A stretch of 64,000 bases of DNA from Shimia_B sp038525525 (GCA_038525525.1 JBCBHO010000004.1:248001-312000); one strand, 5' to 3'; positions 50,338 through 58,809 are shown, counted from the stretch's first letter. A program made the numbers and translations. The notes: a model not told the origin generated them from the letters alone.

Positions 50338-51255
50338 TTAGTTGCCAATCACGGACTGGCGGGCGGCCACGATCGACTCATAGGTCTCGTGGGTCACCGG
50401 CACGAAGCCGAGGGTCTCGCCTGCAGCCACGCCGTAGGCGCAATCCTGGTCACGGTCGTGCAGGTCGTTGACGAGCTGCGTCATCGTGGCCTTAACCTCC
50501 TCGGGGAGCGCCTTGCGCAGCACAACCGGGCCTTCCGGGATCACGTTGGAGATCCAGATCTGCTGCAGGTCGTTCATGTCGACGAGGCCGGCATCAACCG
50601 CGCGGCGCAGGGCGCCGGAGTTGTAGCCGTCTTCCCAGTTGCCCTGGGCGTCGGCCCAGGTCACGCCGGCGTCGATGTCGCCTGCGTTCACGGCAACGAT
50701 GGTCTGCTCGTGACCGCCGGTGAAGCGCACGTCGCCGAAGTAGTCGCCGGGCTCCATGGTGATCTCGTCACCGGCCTGCGGGATCTCGATGGACGGGATC
50801 AGGTAGCCGGAGGTGGAGTTCGGGTCACCGAAGCCGAAGACGCGGCCTTCCATGTCCTCGAGTGAGGTGATGCCGCTGTCGACGCGGGCGAAGCCGATGG
50901 AGTGGTAGCCCACGGAGCCGTCCATGTTCTGCTTGATGAGCACGGGCTCGACGGCCTCGGGATCCTGCAGGTAGATGGCCGCGTAGGACGAGGCACCGAG
51001 CCATGCCATGTCGAGCGTGCCACCGAGCAGGCCCTGGATCACGCCAGCATAGTCAGCCGGGGCGAAGAGCTTGGTCTCAACGCCGAGCGCTTCCTCGGTG
51101 TAGGCGCGCAGGCACTCGTTGTTGTTCAGGCGGTCCTGGGCGTTCTCGCCGCCCAGAAGGCCGATGCGGAACTCAGTGATCGCGTGGCCGTCGGCCTGCG
51201 CTGCGCCCGTGAGGGCCGTCGTGGCCAGAAGGGCCGCTGCAAACGTCTTTTTCAT
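50338..51255 (-). CDS. phnD: Phosphonate ABC transporter substrate-binding protein
   Basis: A 305-residue periplasmic binding protein with a Sec signal (MKKTFAAALLATTALTGAAQA). The phosphonate-binding region shows LLGGENAQDRLNNNECLRAYTEEAL, LDMAWLGASSYAAIY and FGDPNSTSGYLIPS. The ATG at 51255 has GGAGAG just upstream; the ATG at 51267 overlaps that site. It binds phosphonates (in E. coli 2-aminoethylphosphonate best) for import by PhnC/PhnE. Strong hairpins flank it on both sides. Confidence 0.95.
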   Translation of the reverse strand: MKKTFAAALLATTALTGAAQADGHAITEFRIGLLGGENAQDRLNNNECLRAYTEEALGVETKLFAPADYAGVIQGLLGGTLDMAWLGASSYAAIYLQDPEAVEPVLIKQNMDGSVGYHSIGFARVDSGITSLEDMEGRVFGFGDPNSTSGYLIPSIEIPQAGDEITMEPGDYFGDVRFTGGHEQTIVAVNAGDIDAGVTWADAQGNWEDGYNSGALRRAVDAGLVDMNDLQQIWISNVIPEGPVVLRKALPEEVKATMTQLVNDLHDRDQDCAYGVAAGETLGFVPVTHETYESIVAARQSVIGN

Positions 51256-51280
51256 CTTTCTCTCCATTGGGATGAAAATT

Positions 51281-51302
51281 GCCCCGTCTCTTCGACAGGG
51301 GC
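51281..51302 (-). terminator. Hairpin between phnC and phnD
   Basis: On the minus strand GCCCCTGTC and GACGGGGC pair with one bulged base, followed by AATTTTC. It is weaker than the phnD-phnE hairpin and may be an mRNA processing or stability element. Confidence 0.4.
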
Positions 51303-51313
51303 TAGAAACTGGC

Positions 51314-52123
51314 TCAAGCGATGGCTTTTTGGGCCTCGGACCTGTCCAGCGTTTCGATCTCGGTGGAAGTGGCGGCTTCCGAAAAGTCCGCCCCTGCCCC
51401 GTAGATGTCGCGCGCAGCCCCAGTGGTGAGCTGCGCCGGCGTGCCGTCGAAGACGATTCGCCCGTCACGCATCCCGATCACGCGGTCGCAGTAGCGGCGC
51501 GCGGTGTCGAGCGTGTGCAAGTTCGCAATGACCGTGCGGCCGTCTTCCTCGTGAATGTCCCGCAAGGACTGCATCACAACCTGCGCGTTCATCGGATCGA
51601 GCGAGGCAATCGGCTCGTCCGCCAGGATGATCTTGGGGTCCTGCATGAGAGCGCGCGCGATCGCGACGCGCTGCTGCTGGCCGCCCGACAGCGCCTCGGC
51701 CCGTTTCGGGGCCTGTTCAGCGATGCCCAGCCGGTCGAGGATTTCGATGGCTTTGTGGATGTCCGCCTGCGGGTAAAGGTTGAACATCGTCGCCAGAGTG
51801 GAGCGCTTGTTCAGCGTGCCGTGCAATACGTTCGACACCACGTCCATGCGCGGCACGAGGTTGAACTGCTGAAAAATCATGGCGCAGCGCGACTGCCAGT
51901 CCCGCCGGGCCGCACCCTTGAGCGCGGTGATCTCTTCGCCCTCGAAAACGACCGAGCCGTCAGTGGCATTGGTCAGCCGGTTGAGCATCCGCAGAAGGGT
52001 CGATTTGCCGGCGCCCGAACGCCCGATGATGCCGATCATCGTCGGCTGCGTCACGCTGATGTCCGCAGCATCCACGGCAGTCTTGTCGCCGAAGGTCTTG
52101 GTCAGCTTTTTGATCTCTAGCAT
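51314..52123 (-). CDS. phnC: Phosphonate ABC transporter ATP-binding protein
   Basis: A 269-residue ABC ATPase. Walker A is GIIGRSGAGKSTLLRMLN near 32-48, the signature is LSGGQQQRVAIARALM and Walker B is IILADEPIASLDP. PhnC-specific features are LTNATDGSVVFEGEEI and VVMQSLRDIHEEDGRTVIANLHTLDTARRYCDRVIGMRDGRIVFDG. It is the first gene of the importer operon and its upstream region holds Pho-box-like half-sites. Start ATG at 52123. Confidence 0.95.
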   Translation of the reverse strand: MLEIKKLTKTFGDKTAVDAADISVTQPTMIGIIGRSGAGKSTLLRMLNRLTNATDGSVVFEGEEITALKGAARRDWQSRCAMIFQQFNLVPRMDVVSNVLHGTLNKRSTLATMFNLYPQADIHKAIEILDRLGIAEQAPKRAEALSGGQQQRVAIARALMQDPKIILADEPIASLDPMNAQVVMQSLRDIHEEDGRTVIANLHTLDTARRYCDRVIGMRDGRIVFDGTPAQLTTGAARDIYGAGADFSEAATSTEIETLDRSEAQKAIA

Positions 52124-52163
52124 TGTGCCCCCACGAGTTCCGGGGGAGCGCTACCTGCCGACA

Positions 52164-52225
52164 TCTACAGATTCATGACGGTTCTGAATCAGTTTTATTA
52201 CGCTTATGCGAAGCTTATGTGACAG
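52164..52225 (-). promoter_or_regulatory. Pho-box-like sites upstream of phnC
   Basis: On the minus strand CTGTCAC-ATAA-GCTTCGC (52225-52208) has the 7+4+7 layout of a PhoB site, with a good first and weak second half. TAATAA lies about 10 bases further on as a possible -10. A second candidate, CCGTCAT-GAAT-CTGTAGA, spans 52181-52164. Together they suggest phosphate-starvation control of phnCDE. Confidence 0.6.
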
Positions 52226-52283
52226 AGATCGTTTCGTCAGCGCTGCAACGTTCACGCGAAAAAAATACCGAAAATGCTGCCTA

Positions 52284-52301
52284 ACGTCATAAAACCGTTA
52301 C
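52284..52301 (+). promoter_or_regulatory. Pho-box-like site before the small secreted gene
   Basis: ACGTCAT-AAAA-CCGTTAC has the 7+4+7 spacing and partial match to CTGTCAT repeats. It lies 32 bp before the ATG at 52333. Weak on its own, it gains weight from the Pho-like sites of the divergent phnC. Confidence 0.45.
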
Positions 52302-52332
52302 ATGTGAGGCCCGACTCGCCTAGCCTGAGTGC

Positions 52333-52626
52333 ATGTTCAAGCGACGTGCCATCTTCGCGGCATTGCTGGCGCTCAGCCCTGTTGCGAGCCTCGCGCAAAT
52401 GACGGAGGTCACATGCGTTGACCGCGCGCGGCTCATGGCAACGCTGACCGACACGCTCGGCGCCCAACGGCAGGGCACTGGGCTGCGCGACCGAGAAACG
52501 ATGCTCGAGGTTTGGGTGACACCGGTCAGCGGCGACTGGATGATCGTTCAGCACTATGCCAACGGCACAAGCTGCATCATGGCGATGGGGGCATATTGGG
52601 AGAGCACGCCGCCCAACCCGGCTTGA
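52333..52626 (+). CDS. Small secreted hypothetical protein, 97 residues
   Basis: A 97-residue exported protein with a clear signal (MFKRRAIFAALLALSPVASLAQ). The mature 75 residues hold two cysteines that could form a disulfide (TCVDRARLMATL and TSCIMAMGAYW) and the segment REVTMLEVWVTPVSGDWMIVQHY-like (RETMLEVWV...). It is divergent from phnC with a Pho-box-like site upstream and convergent with the glycerophosphodiesterase. It may be a Pho-regulon periplasmic protein of unknown role. Confidence 0.75.
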   Translation: MFKRRAIFAALLALSPVASLAQMTEVTCVDRARLMATLTDTLGAQRQGTGLRDRETMLEVWVTPVSGDWMIVQHYANGTSCIMAMGAYWESTPPNPA

Positions 52627-52651
52627 CCGCCCTCCCCTGGCCAAATGCAGA

Positions 52652-52676
52652 TCGACCGGCCAAAGGGGCCGGTCGA
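52652..52676. terminator. Hairpin between convergent small gene and phosphodiesterase gene
   Basis: TCGACCGGCC (52652-52661) pairs perfectly with GGCCGGTCGA (52667-52676) over 10 bp with a 5-base loop, between two convergent genes. No T-run is present. Likely bidirectional terminator. Confidence 0.6.
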
Positions 52677-52705
52677 CGGTATCATGGTTAATGGCGTGCG
52701 CCGCG

Positions 52706-53926
52706 TTATTCGAGGCCGAAGCAATTGGCATAGTAGGTGACGGTCGCGGGCCAATCCGAAAAGATGCCCTCGACCTCGACATCCTGAGCCAAGGCGTGGA
52801 TCAGCTCGAACACGACGCCGTCATTGTCGGTCACGTCTGCGATGGACTGATAATACCAGCCGCCGCCGCTCGCCAGGGGCCCGGACCGTTCCACCGTCCA
52901 CGTGATGATGTTGAGGCCGGCGGCCTTCGCCTCCGTCGCGAGGGTGGACGGCACGATCTCGCCACCATCGAGCGTGACCAGCATCCAAGTCGGCGGGGCG
53001 ATGTAGTTGATGCCCATCGCCGCCAGCTCTTCCATCGTGTTGGGCCAGGTCGCGGGATCCATCGGCGAGTAGCCGTCGAGATTGTATTCATCCATCAGGT
53101 AAACGGCCTGCGCGCCAAACTCGGGCTCGGCTTCGATCCAGTAGCGCACGTCATCGAGGTTGAACGATTGCAGCCAGACACGCTCGGGAGCGATGCCCGC
53201 GGCCTTGTACTCATCAACCAGCTTCTGGGCGTAGTCTTCCTGACTGAACCCATTGAAGGGCATGTCGACCGACGGGCTCTTCAGCTCAGGCGTGAAATCT
53301 GCGCCGAGGCTGTCGAAGAGAGCGATGGACTCGGCATGGGTCATCAGCTGGGTCTCGTTCACGAAAAGATCCGTGCGCCAATCCGCGGTGCCGCCGAGAT
53401 AGTCGGCGGGCGTCGTGGCGGAGGCATCCGATGCGTCCATCTTGGGCGACAGGGTCCGGAACTCCGCGAGCGTCAGGTCGGACGTCCGGCACTCTGCCGA
53501 GGCATTCGCGTCGCCAGCTGCCGGGCTGAAGGGCGTCGTGCATTGCTGTCCGAGGTCCGTCGCCACGATATTCGTGGTGGTATGAAGATCGTTCTGCGCG
53601 TGACGGCACACCAGTTCTAGGTCGGCGGTAAAGGTCACATCGCATTCGAGGATGCCAGCGCCTTGCTGGGCCGCGGCGATGTTGGATTCGACCGTATGCT
53701 CGGGATAGAGCAGCGGGGCACCGCGGTGACCGATCGAGAACTTCGAGGTGCTGGCCGATTGCGCGGAACACGCCATCAACGCGTCCTTGAGCGCGCTGTC
53801 GTCCATCTTCGAGATCAGAAAGTCGGGGCGCGCGCCGTACTCGATCCGGAGGTCACGGCTATGACCGTCCGCAAGTGCGGGACCGGTGGCCAGCACGCAC
53901 AAAGTTGCAAAGGCAAGGTGTTTCAT
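52706..53926 (-). CDS. Periplasmic glycerophosphodiester phosphodiesterase
   Basis: A 406-residue GDPD-family enzyme with a Sec signal (MKHLAFATLCVLATGPALA). The catalytic motif IGHRGAPLLYPEHTVESNIAA is near 65-85, the metal residues continue in LECDVTFTADLELVCRHAQND, and VDEYKAAGIAPERVWLQSFN follows. Such enzymes split glycerophosphodiesters to glycerol 3-phosphate and an alcohol, a phosphate source. It is larger than GlpQ (about 330-360). The Pho half-site ladder upstream supports phosphate control. Confidence 0.92.
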   Translation of the reverse strand: MKHLAFATLCVLATGPALADGHSRDLRIEYGARPDFLISKMDDSALKDALMACSAQSASTSKFSIGHRGAPLLYPEHTVESNIAAAQQGAGILECDVTFTADLELVCRHAQNDLHTTTNIVATDLGQQCTTPFSPAAGDANASAECRTSDLTLAEFRTLSPKMDASDASATTPADYLGGTADWRTDLFVNETQLMTHAESIALFDSLGADFTPELKSPSVDMPFNGFSQEDYAQKLVDEYKAAGIAPERVWLQSFNLDDVRYWIEAEPEFGAQAVYLMDEYNLDGYSPMDPATWPNTMEELAAMGINYIAPPTWMLVTLDGGEIVPSTLATEAKAAGLNIITWTVERSGPLASGGGWYYQSIADVTDNDGVVFELIHALAQDVEVEGIFSDWPATVTYYANCFGLE

Positions 53927-53942
53927 CTGGAAGCGTCCTTTC

Positions 53943-54013
53943 GTGTCAGTGCCATGACAGTTCCGACGGTGTTGTGAAGCTTGCGCGAAGCTGCGGTGAA
54001 GTTCTTGTGACGG
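53943..54013 (-). promoter_or_regulatory. Ladder of Pho-like half-sites between phosphodiesterase and ars genes
   Basis: On the minus strand CCGTCAC, ACTTCAC, GCTTCGC and GCTTCAC follow each other at exact 11-bp steps (starting 54013, 54002, 53991, 53980). The close pair CTGTCAT-GGCA-CTGACAC comes after a short shift (53960-53943). GCTTCGC and GCTTCAC resemble the second half of the phnC site. The final pair also reads as a TGTCA-N6-TGACA dyad and lies only 16 bp before the start codon, so it may be a separate operator. Confidence 0.6.
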
Positions 54014-54105
54014 CGCGGACTATCGCCGTGACGCAGGCTCCGGCCCCGCGCAGGACGGGCACATGGCGATTGCGCGGCGCACCTTTATTCAGTAATTCAT
54101 GAAAT

Positions 54106-54951
54106 ATGGAAATGCTGATTCCCGATCGCCTCGCCACCCTTGGCCACCCGCAGCGTCTGGCCCTGTTTCGCCTGCTCATGCGCCGATATCCGGATCGCGT
54201 GCCCGCCTCCGAGCTCGCCGGCGCGCTGGCGCTTAAACCAAACACATTGTCGACCTATGTCCGGGCGCTCATGCAGGCGGGCCTGGTCACCCAGGAACGC
54301 GCCGGAACCTCGTTGCGCTATGCGATCCACATGGACGCGGCGCGCGATACCTTCGAATACCTGCTGCGCGATTGTTGCCGCGGTCGCCCGGAAATCTGCT
54401 CACCCTTCACAGCAACTGACCTCGACGGAGACAGTCCAATGACGGATCGCAAGTACAACGTCCTTTTCATCTGCACCGGCAATTCCGCGCGCTCTATCTT
54501 CGCTGAATCGATCCTGCGAAAGCAGGCGGGGGACCAGTTCGTGGCTTACTCGGCGGGGACCAAACCACGCTCGGAACTGAACCCCTTCGCGCTCGAAGTG
54601 CTCGAGCAGAAGGGGCATGACATCTCCGTTCTGAGCGCGAAGAACGTGTCGGTCTTCCAGGGTGATGATGCTCCGAACTTCGACTTCGTGTTCACGGTCT
54701 GCAATCAAGCTGCCAATGAGGAATGTCCCGCTTGGACAGGTCAGCCGGTGAGCGCACATTGGGGGATGCCGGACCCGGTCAAGGTGGAAGGCTCCGACGC
54801 GGAAAAGAGCCTCGCCTTTCAGCAGGCCTATGGTGCCCTCCTCAACCGGATCAAGGCGTTCGCCGCTCTGCCCATCGCCTCCCTTGACCGGATCGCGCTG
54901 CAAAAAGCCGTGGATAATATCGCGCGCAACAACGAAGAAACCTCGGCATGA
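54106..54951 (+). CDS. ArsR-type repressor fused to arsenate reductase (LMW-phosphatase fold)
   Basis: A 281-residue two-domain protein. Residues 1-100 are an ArsR winged helix (LALFRLLMRRYPDRVPASELAGALALKPNTLSTYVRALMQAGLV) ending in the cysteine cluster Cys90, Cys91, Cys98 that could sense As(III). Residues 113-281 are a low-molecular-weight phosphatase-fold ArsC: the P-loop CTGNSARS starts at Cys123 with Arg129, and later cysteines VCNQAANEEC may relay the disulfide. Fusion makes sensing and reduction one protein. It overlaps the GAPDH gene by 4 bp. Confidence 0.9.
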   Translation: MEMLIPDRLATLGHPQRLALFRLLMRRYPDRVPASELAGALALKPNTLSTYVRALMQAGLVTQERAGTSLRYAIHMDAARDTFEYLLRDCCRGRPEICSPFTATDLDGDSPMTDRKYNVLFICTGNSARSIFAESILRKQAGDQFVAYSAGTKPRSELNPFALEVLEQKGHDISVLSAKNVSVFQGDDAPNFDFVFTVCNQAANEECPAWTGQPVSAHWGMPDPVKVEGSDAEKSLAFQQAYGALLNRIKAFAALPIASLDRIALQKAVDNIARNNEETSA

Positions 54952-55946
54952 CCACCTATGCCTTGAACGGCCTCGGCCGGATCGGAAAACTCGCGCTGAA
55001 GCCTCTTCTGGAGCGTGGCGCCCGGATCGCGTGGATCAATGACGCCGTGGGTGACCCGGAGATGCACGCGCACCTGCTCGAATTCGATACGGTGCACGGC
55101 CACTGGCAGGCCGCGTTTTCCCATGATCAGGACAGCCTGACCATTGACGGGACGCGGCTCCCGTTTGTCGGGGCGAAGACCATCGCCGATCTGCCGCTGG
55201 ACGGGGTCGATGTCGTCATCGACTGCACCGGGGTGTTCAAGTCCGAGGCCAAGATCGCACCGTACTTCGAAGCGGGCGTGAAGAAAGTCGTCGTCTCCGC
55301 TCCCGTGAAAGACGGCGATGCCGCCAACATCGTCTACGGCGTGAACCACGACATCTACGACGCCGGCAGGCACCGGATCGTCACGGCGGCGAGTTGCACG
55401 ACGAACTGCCTCGCGCCGGTCGTGAAGGTCATTCACGAGAACATCGGGATCAGGCACGGGTCCATCACGACCATCCACGATGTCACGAACACGCAGACCA
55501 TCGTGGACCGTCCTGCAAAAGACTTGCGCAGGGCAAGGTCGGCCCTGAATTCCCTGATCCCCACCACGACGGGCAGCGCGACCGCGATCACGCTCATTTA
55601 TCCCGAACTGACCGGACGTCTGAACGGGCACGCGGTGCGGGTCCCGCTTTTGAACGCGTCACTGACCGACTGTGTGTTCGAGGTGGAGCGGGAAACCACG
55701 GCCGAAGAGGTCAACGCCCTCTTCAAGGCCGCCGCGGATGGAGACCTGAAGGGCATTCTCGGCTACGAGGAGCGACCGCTTGTCTCGACCGACTATACCA
55801 ACGACGAACGCTCCAGCATCGTGGATGCGCCCTCGACGATGGTCATCAACGGAACGCAGGTGAAAGTCTACGCCTGGTACGACAACGAAATGGGATATGC
55901 GCACCGCCTCGTGGACGTGGCGCTTATGGTGGGGGCTTCGGTGTGA
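54948..55946 (+). CDS. ArsJ-associated glyceraldehyde-3-phosphate dehydrogenase
   Basis: A 332-residue GAPDH with catalytic Cys150 in ASCTTNC, the NAD-binding NGLGRIGKLALKP start and WYDNEMGYAHRLVD end. In arsenic operons beside arsJ this enzyme makes 1-arseno-3-phosphoglycerate from arsenate and glyceraldehyde 3-phosphate, which ArsJ then exports. Its place between the ArsR-ArsC fusion and arsJ, with 4-bp overlaps on both sides, fits that role rather than central glycolysis. Confidence 0.93.
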   Translation: MTTYALNGLGRIGKLALKPLLERGARIAWINDAVGDPEMHAHLLEFDTVHGHWQAAFSHDQDSLTIDGTRLPFVGAKTIADLPLDGVDVVIDCTGVFKSEAKIAPYFEAGVKKVVVSAPVKDGDAANIVYGVNHDIYDAGRHRIVTAASCTTNCLAPVVKVIHENIGIRHGSITTIHDVTNTQTIVDRPAKDLRRARSALNSLIPTTTGSATAITLIYPELTGRLNGHAVRVPLLNASLTDCVFEVERETTAEEVNALFKAAADGDLKGILGYEERPLVSTDYTNDERSSIVDAPSTMVINGTQVKVYAWYDNEMGYAHRLVDVALMVGASV

Positions 55947-57217
55947 CCGATACGTCCGGAAGGCCGGAAGGACTGTCGGCCTACATCGCGGTCACGGCCG
56001 CCTATTGGGCGTTCATGCTGACCGATGGCGCGCTCAGGATGCTGGTGCTGCTGCATTTTCACACGCTGGGCTTCAGCCCGATCCAGCTCGCCTACCTCTT
56101 CGTCCTCTATGAGATCGCAGGCATGGTGACGAACCTCTGCGCCGGCTGGATCGCGGCGCGCTTTGGCCTGACCTCCACGCTTTACGCGGGCCTCGGCATT
56201 CAGGTCGTGGCGCTTCTCGCACTGGCGCAGCTCGATCCGACATGGACGATCGGCGTCTCGGTGGCTTTCGTGATGGCCGTGCAGGGCGCGAGCGGCGTGG
56301 CCAAGGATCTGGCGAAGATGTCCTCGAAGTCCGCGGTCAAGCTGCTGGCCCCGTCAGAGGATGGCGGTCTCTTCCGCTGGGTGGCGTTGCTCACCGGCTC
56401 GAAGAATGCGGTGAAGGGGCTGGGGTTCCTGTTGGGGGCCGCGCTTCTGGCGACCCTCGGCTTCGTCTGGGCCGTCTTGGGGATGGCCGCGATCCTTGCC
56501 GCCATCCTCATGGCCGTCCTGATCGCGATGCCTTCCGGTCTGCCGAAGGGGCGCAAGGGCGCGAAATTCTCCGAGGTCTTCTCCAAATCCTCGAACGTCA
56601 ACTGGCTCTCGGCGGCGCGCGTGTTTCTGTTTGGCGCGCGCGACATATGGTTCGTCGTGGGCATCCCGATCTACTTCTACGCCGTGCTGTCCGATGGCAC
56701 CGTGGCCGGGAACCGTGCCGCGTTTTTCATGATCGGGACATTCATGGCGGTCTGGGTGATCCTTTACGGCTTTGTCCAGGCCTCGGCCCCTCGCATGCTG
56801 CGCGCGTCGTCGCGGCCCGAGGGCGCGTTGGTGCGCGCCGCAAAAGGATGGGCGTGGACCCTTTCTGCCATTCCCGCGATCCTGACCCTCGCAGCCTTCG
56901 CGGCGGACGGACCGCAACCGTGGCTGACCGGGACCTTGGTGGCGGGCCTGCTGCTTTTCGGCGCGGTGTTTGCCATCAACTCGGCGCTCCATTCCTACCT
57001 GATCCTCGCCTTCACGAAGGCCGAGCGTGTCACCATGGATGTTGGGTTTTACTACATGGCCAACGCGGGGGGGCGCCTGCTGGGAACGGTGCTCTCCGGT
57101 TTGACCTATCAGGTTGGGGGGCTGCCGTTGATGCTGGGGACAGCGACGCTCATGGTCGCAGGCGCCGCTCTCGCCGCGGGTTGGCTGCGTGACGAGGTTG
57201 AGTTCAGCGCTGACTAG
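55943..57217 (+). CDS. arsJ: Organoarsenical efflux MFS transporter ArsJ
   Basis: A 424-residue MFS transporter with about 11-12 membrane segments. Typical ArsJ blocks are YWAFMLTDGALRMLVLLHFHTLGFSP, QGASGVAKDLAKMSSKSAVKLLAP and FLFGARDIWFVVGIPIYFY. It exports 1-arseno-3-phosphoglycerate, which decays outside to arsenate. GTG start overlaps the GAPDH stop (GTGA); longer in-frame extensions to 55394 lie inside GAPDH and are rejected. It ends the ars operon; 233 bp of non-coding DNA follow. Confidence 0.93.
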   Translation: MTDTSGRPEGLSAYIAVTAAYWAFMLTDGALRMLVLLHFHTLGFSPIQLAYLFVLYEIAGMVTNLCAGWIAARFGLTSTLYAGLGIQVVALLALAQLDPTWTIGVSVAFVMAVQGASGVAKDLAKMSSKSAVKLLAPSEDGGLFRWVALLTGSKNAVKGLGFLLGAALLATLGFVWAVLGMAAILAAILMAVLIAMPSGLPKGRKGAKFSEVFSKSSNVNWLSAARVFLFGARDIWFVVGIPIYFYAVLSDGTVAGNRAAFFMIGTFMAVWVILYGFVQASAPRMLRASSRPEGALVRAAKGWAWTLSAIPAILTLAAFAADGPQPWLTGTLVAGLLLFGAVFAINSALHSYLILAFTKAERVTMDVGFYYMANAGGRLLGTVLSGLTYQVGGLPLMLGTATLMVAGAALAAGWLRDEVEFSAD

Positions 57218-57450
57218 GGACCAGAGCGAGTTCGGAAGCGAGCCTTCTTTTCACCTGGCGAATGGCGGGTGTGACGCGCGGCACCCAAGCATCGCGCCTT
57301 CAGTATCGATTTTCGGAGTGGACCAATCCTGCTTGGGCCGATGTCGGCTGTCGATGCATCAATGCAAGGTGGGTTCCGGGCTGCATCTGGGAGATTTGGG
57401 ATCGGGGCCAACGCCTCCGCCCGGGCTGGCCATGCGTGCGCAGTGTCCCG

Positions 57451-58809
57451 TCAGCCCGGGAACATGACCCCGACGAGCCAGAGCGTGATCGCCGGAAAGC
57501 CCACCAGCAGCACCACGCGCATCAGGTCGGTGGCCACGAAGGGCGTTACACCCGCATAGGTGCGCACCATGGGAATGTCGCGGGCCATGGAATTGATGAT
57601 GAAAAGGTTCATCCCCACCGGCGGCGTGATGAGCCCCACCTCCACCACGATGAGCGCGAGGATGCCAAACCAGATCGCCGTCTCCTCCGCCGACAGCCCG
57701 AAATCGAGCACCTCGATGACCGGGAAGAAGATCGGGATCGTCAGCAGTATCATGGAAAGCGAGTCCATTACGCAGCCGAAGACGAGGTAGGCGAGCAGCA
57801 TCGCCGTTAGCACTATGAGAGGCGCAAAGCCCTGCCCCGTCACCCATTCGGCCAGCGCCTGCGGCGCCTGCGTGATGGCGAGGAAGGAATTGAAGAGCGC
57901 CGCGCCGAAGACGATGAAGAAGATCATCGCCGTGGCCTGCGCGGTCCCGAGGATGCTCTCCTTGATCCCCTCCCAGGTGAGATCGCCGGTGGAGAGACCG
58001 TAGAGCCCCGTGAGCACGGCTCCCACGGCCGCGCCCTCGGTGGGCGTGAAAAGCGCATCGGGCCCCGGGTTCGACCAGTCCCAGTCGCCCGCGATGCCGT
58101 ACATCACGAGCCCGAAGATGAAGAAGACGGGCCATGTCTGCGCCAGGCTCTTCATCCGCTGGCGGTACGGCACGCGCGCCGCCTGGTCCGCCGCGGAGGG
58201 GCGGATGCGCACGTAGATCGCCACTGTCAGGATGTATCCCAGCGCGGCGATGAGGCCGGGGATGAGGGCCGCGATGAACATCTTGACGATGTTCTGCTCC
58301 GTGAGGATCGCGTAGATGACGAGGATGATCGAGGGCGGGATGAGGATGCCCAGCGTGCCGCCCGCGGCGAGGACGCCAGTGCTCAGGCTGTCGGAATAGC
58401 CGCGCTTCCGCATCTCGGGCAGCGCCACCTGCCCCATGGTGGAGGCTGTGGCGAGCGACGACCCGCAGACCGCCCCGAAGCCCGCGCAGGCGCCCACGGC
58501 GGCCATGGCCACGCCGCCCTTCCGGTGCCCGAGCCAATCCTGCGCGGCGCGGAAGAGCGCGCCCGACATGCCCGATTTCGTCGCGAACTGCCCCATGAGG
58601 AGGAAGAGCGGCACGATGGACAGCGAGTAGGAGGAGAAGGTGTCGTAGGTCAGCGTCTTCATCTGCGCGAGCGGGGCCGCCGGCGAGCCGCGCACGATCC
58701 AGACGCCGATGAAGCCCGTGAGCGCCATGGCCACCGCGATGGGCACCCGCGCGAAGATCGCCGCGAGCATGAGGGCAAAGCCCGCGAGCGCGAGCTCGAT
58801 CCCGCTCAC
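57451..58809 (-). CDS. dctM: TRAP transporter large permease
   Basis: A 452-residue DctM-type permease of normal size with about 12 membrane segments. Family blocks are YSLSIVPLFLLMGQFATKSGMS, GSSLATASTMGQVALPEMRKRGYSDSLSTGVLAAGGTLGILIPPS and VEVGLITPPVGMNLFI. The GTG start at 58809 overlaps the small-subunit stop (GTGA). It forms the channel of the second TRAP system. Substrate is unknown. Confidence 0.93.
   Translation of the reverse strand: MSGIELALAGFALMLAAIFARVPIAVAMALTGFIGVWIVRGSPAAPLAQMKTLTYDTFSSYSLSIVPLFLLMGQFATKSGMSGALFRAAQDWLGHRKGGVAMAAVGACAGFGAVCGSSLATASTMGQVALPEMRKRGYSDSLSTGVLAAGGTLGILIPPSIILVIYAILTEQNIVKMFIAALIPGLIAALGYILTVAIYVRIRPSAADQAARVPYRQRMKSLAQTWPVFFIFGLVMYGIAGDWDWSNPGPDALFTPTEGAAVGAVLTGLYGLSTGDLTWEGIKESILGTAQATAMIFFIVFGAALFNSFLAITQAPQALAEWVTGQGFAPLIVLTAMLLAYLVFGCVMDSLSMILLTIPIFFPVIEVLDFGLSAEETAIWFGILALIVVEVGLITPPVGMNLFIINSMARDIPMVRTYAGVTPFVATDLMRVVLLVGFPAITLWLVGVMFPG

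Noticed and set aside
36552..57217. Phosphorus/arsenic block as an island integrated at tRNA-Leu
   Set aside because: No integrase, transposase or second copy of the tRNA 3' end was seen. The gene set is regular and operons are intact, so transfer is not supported here.
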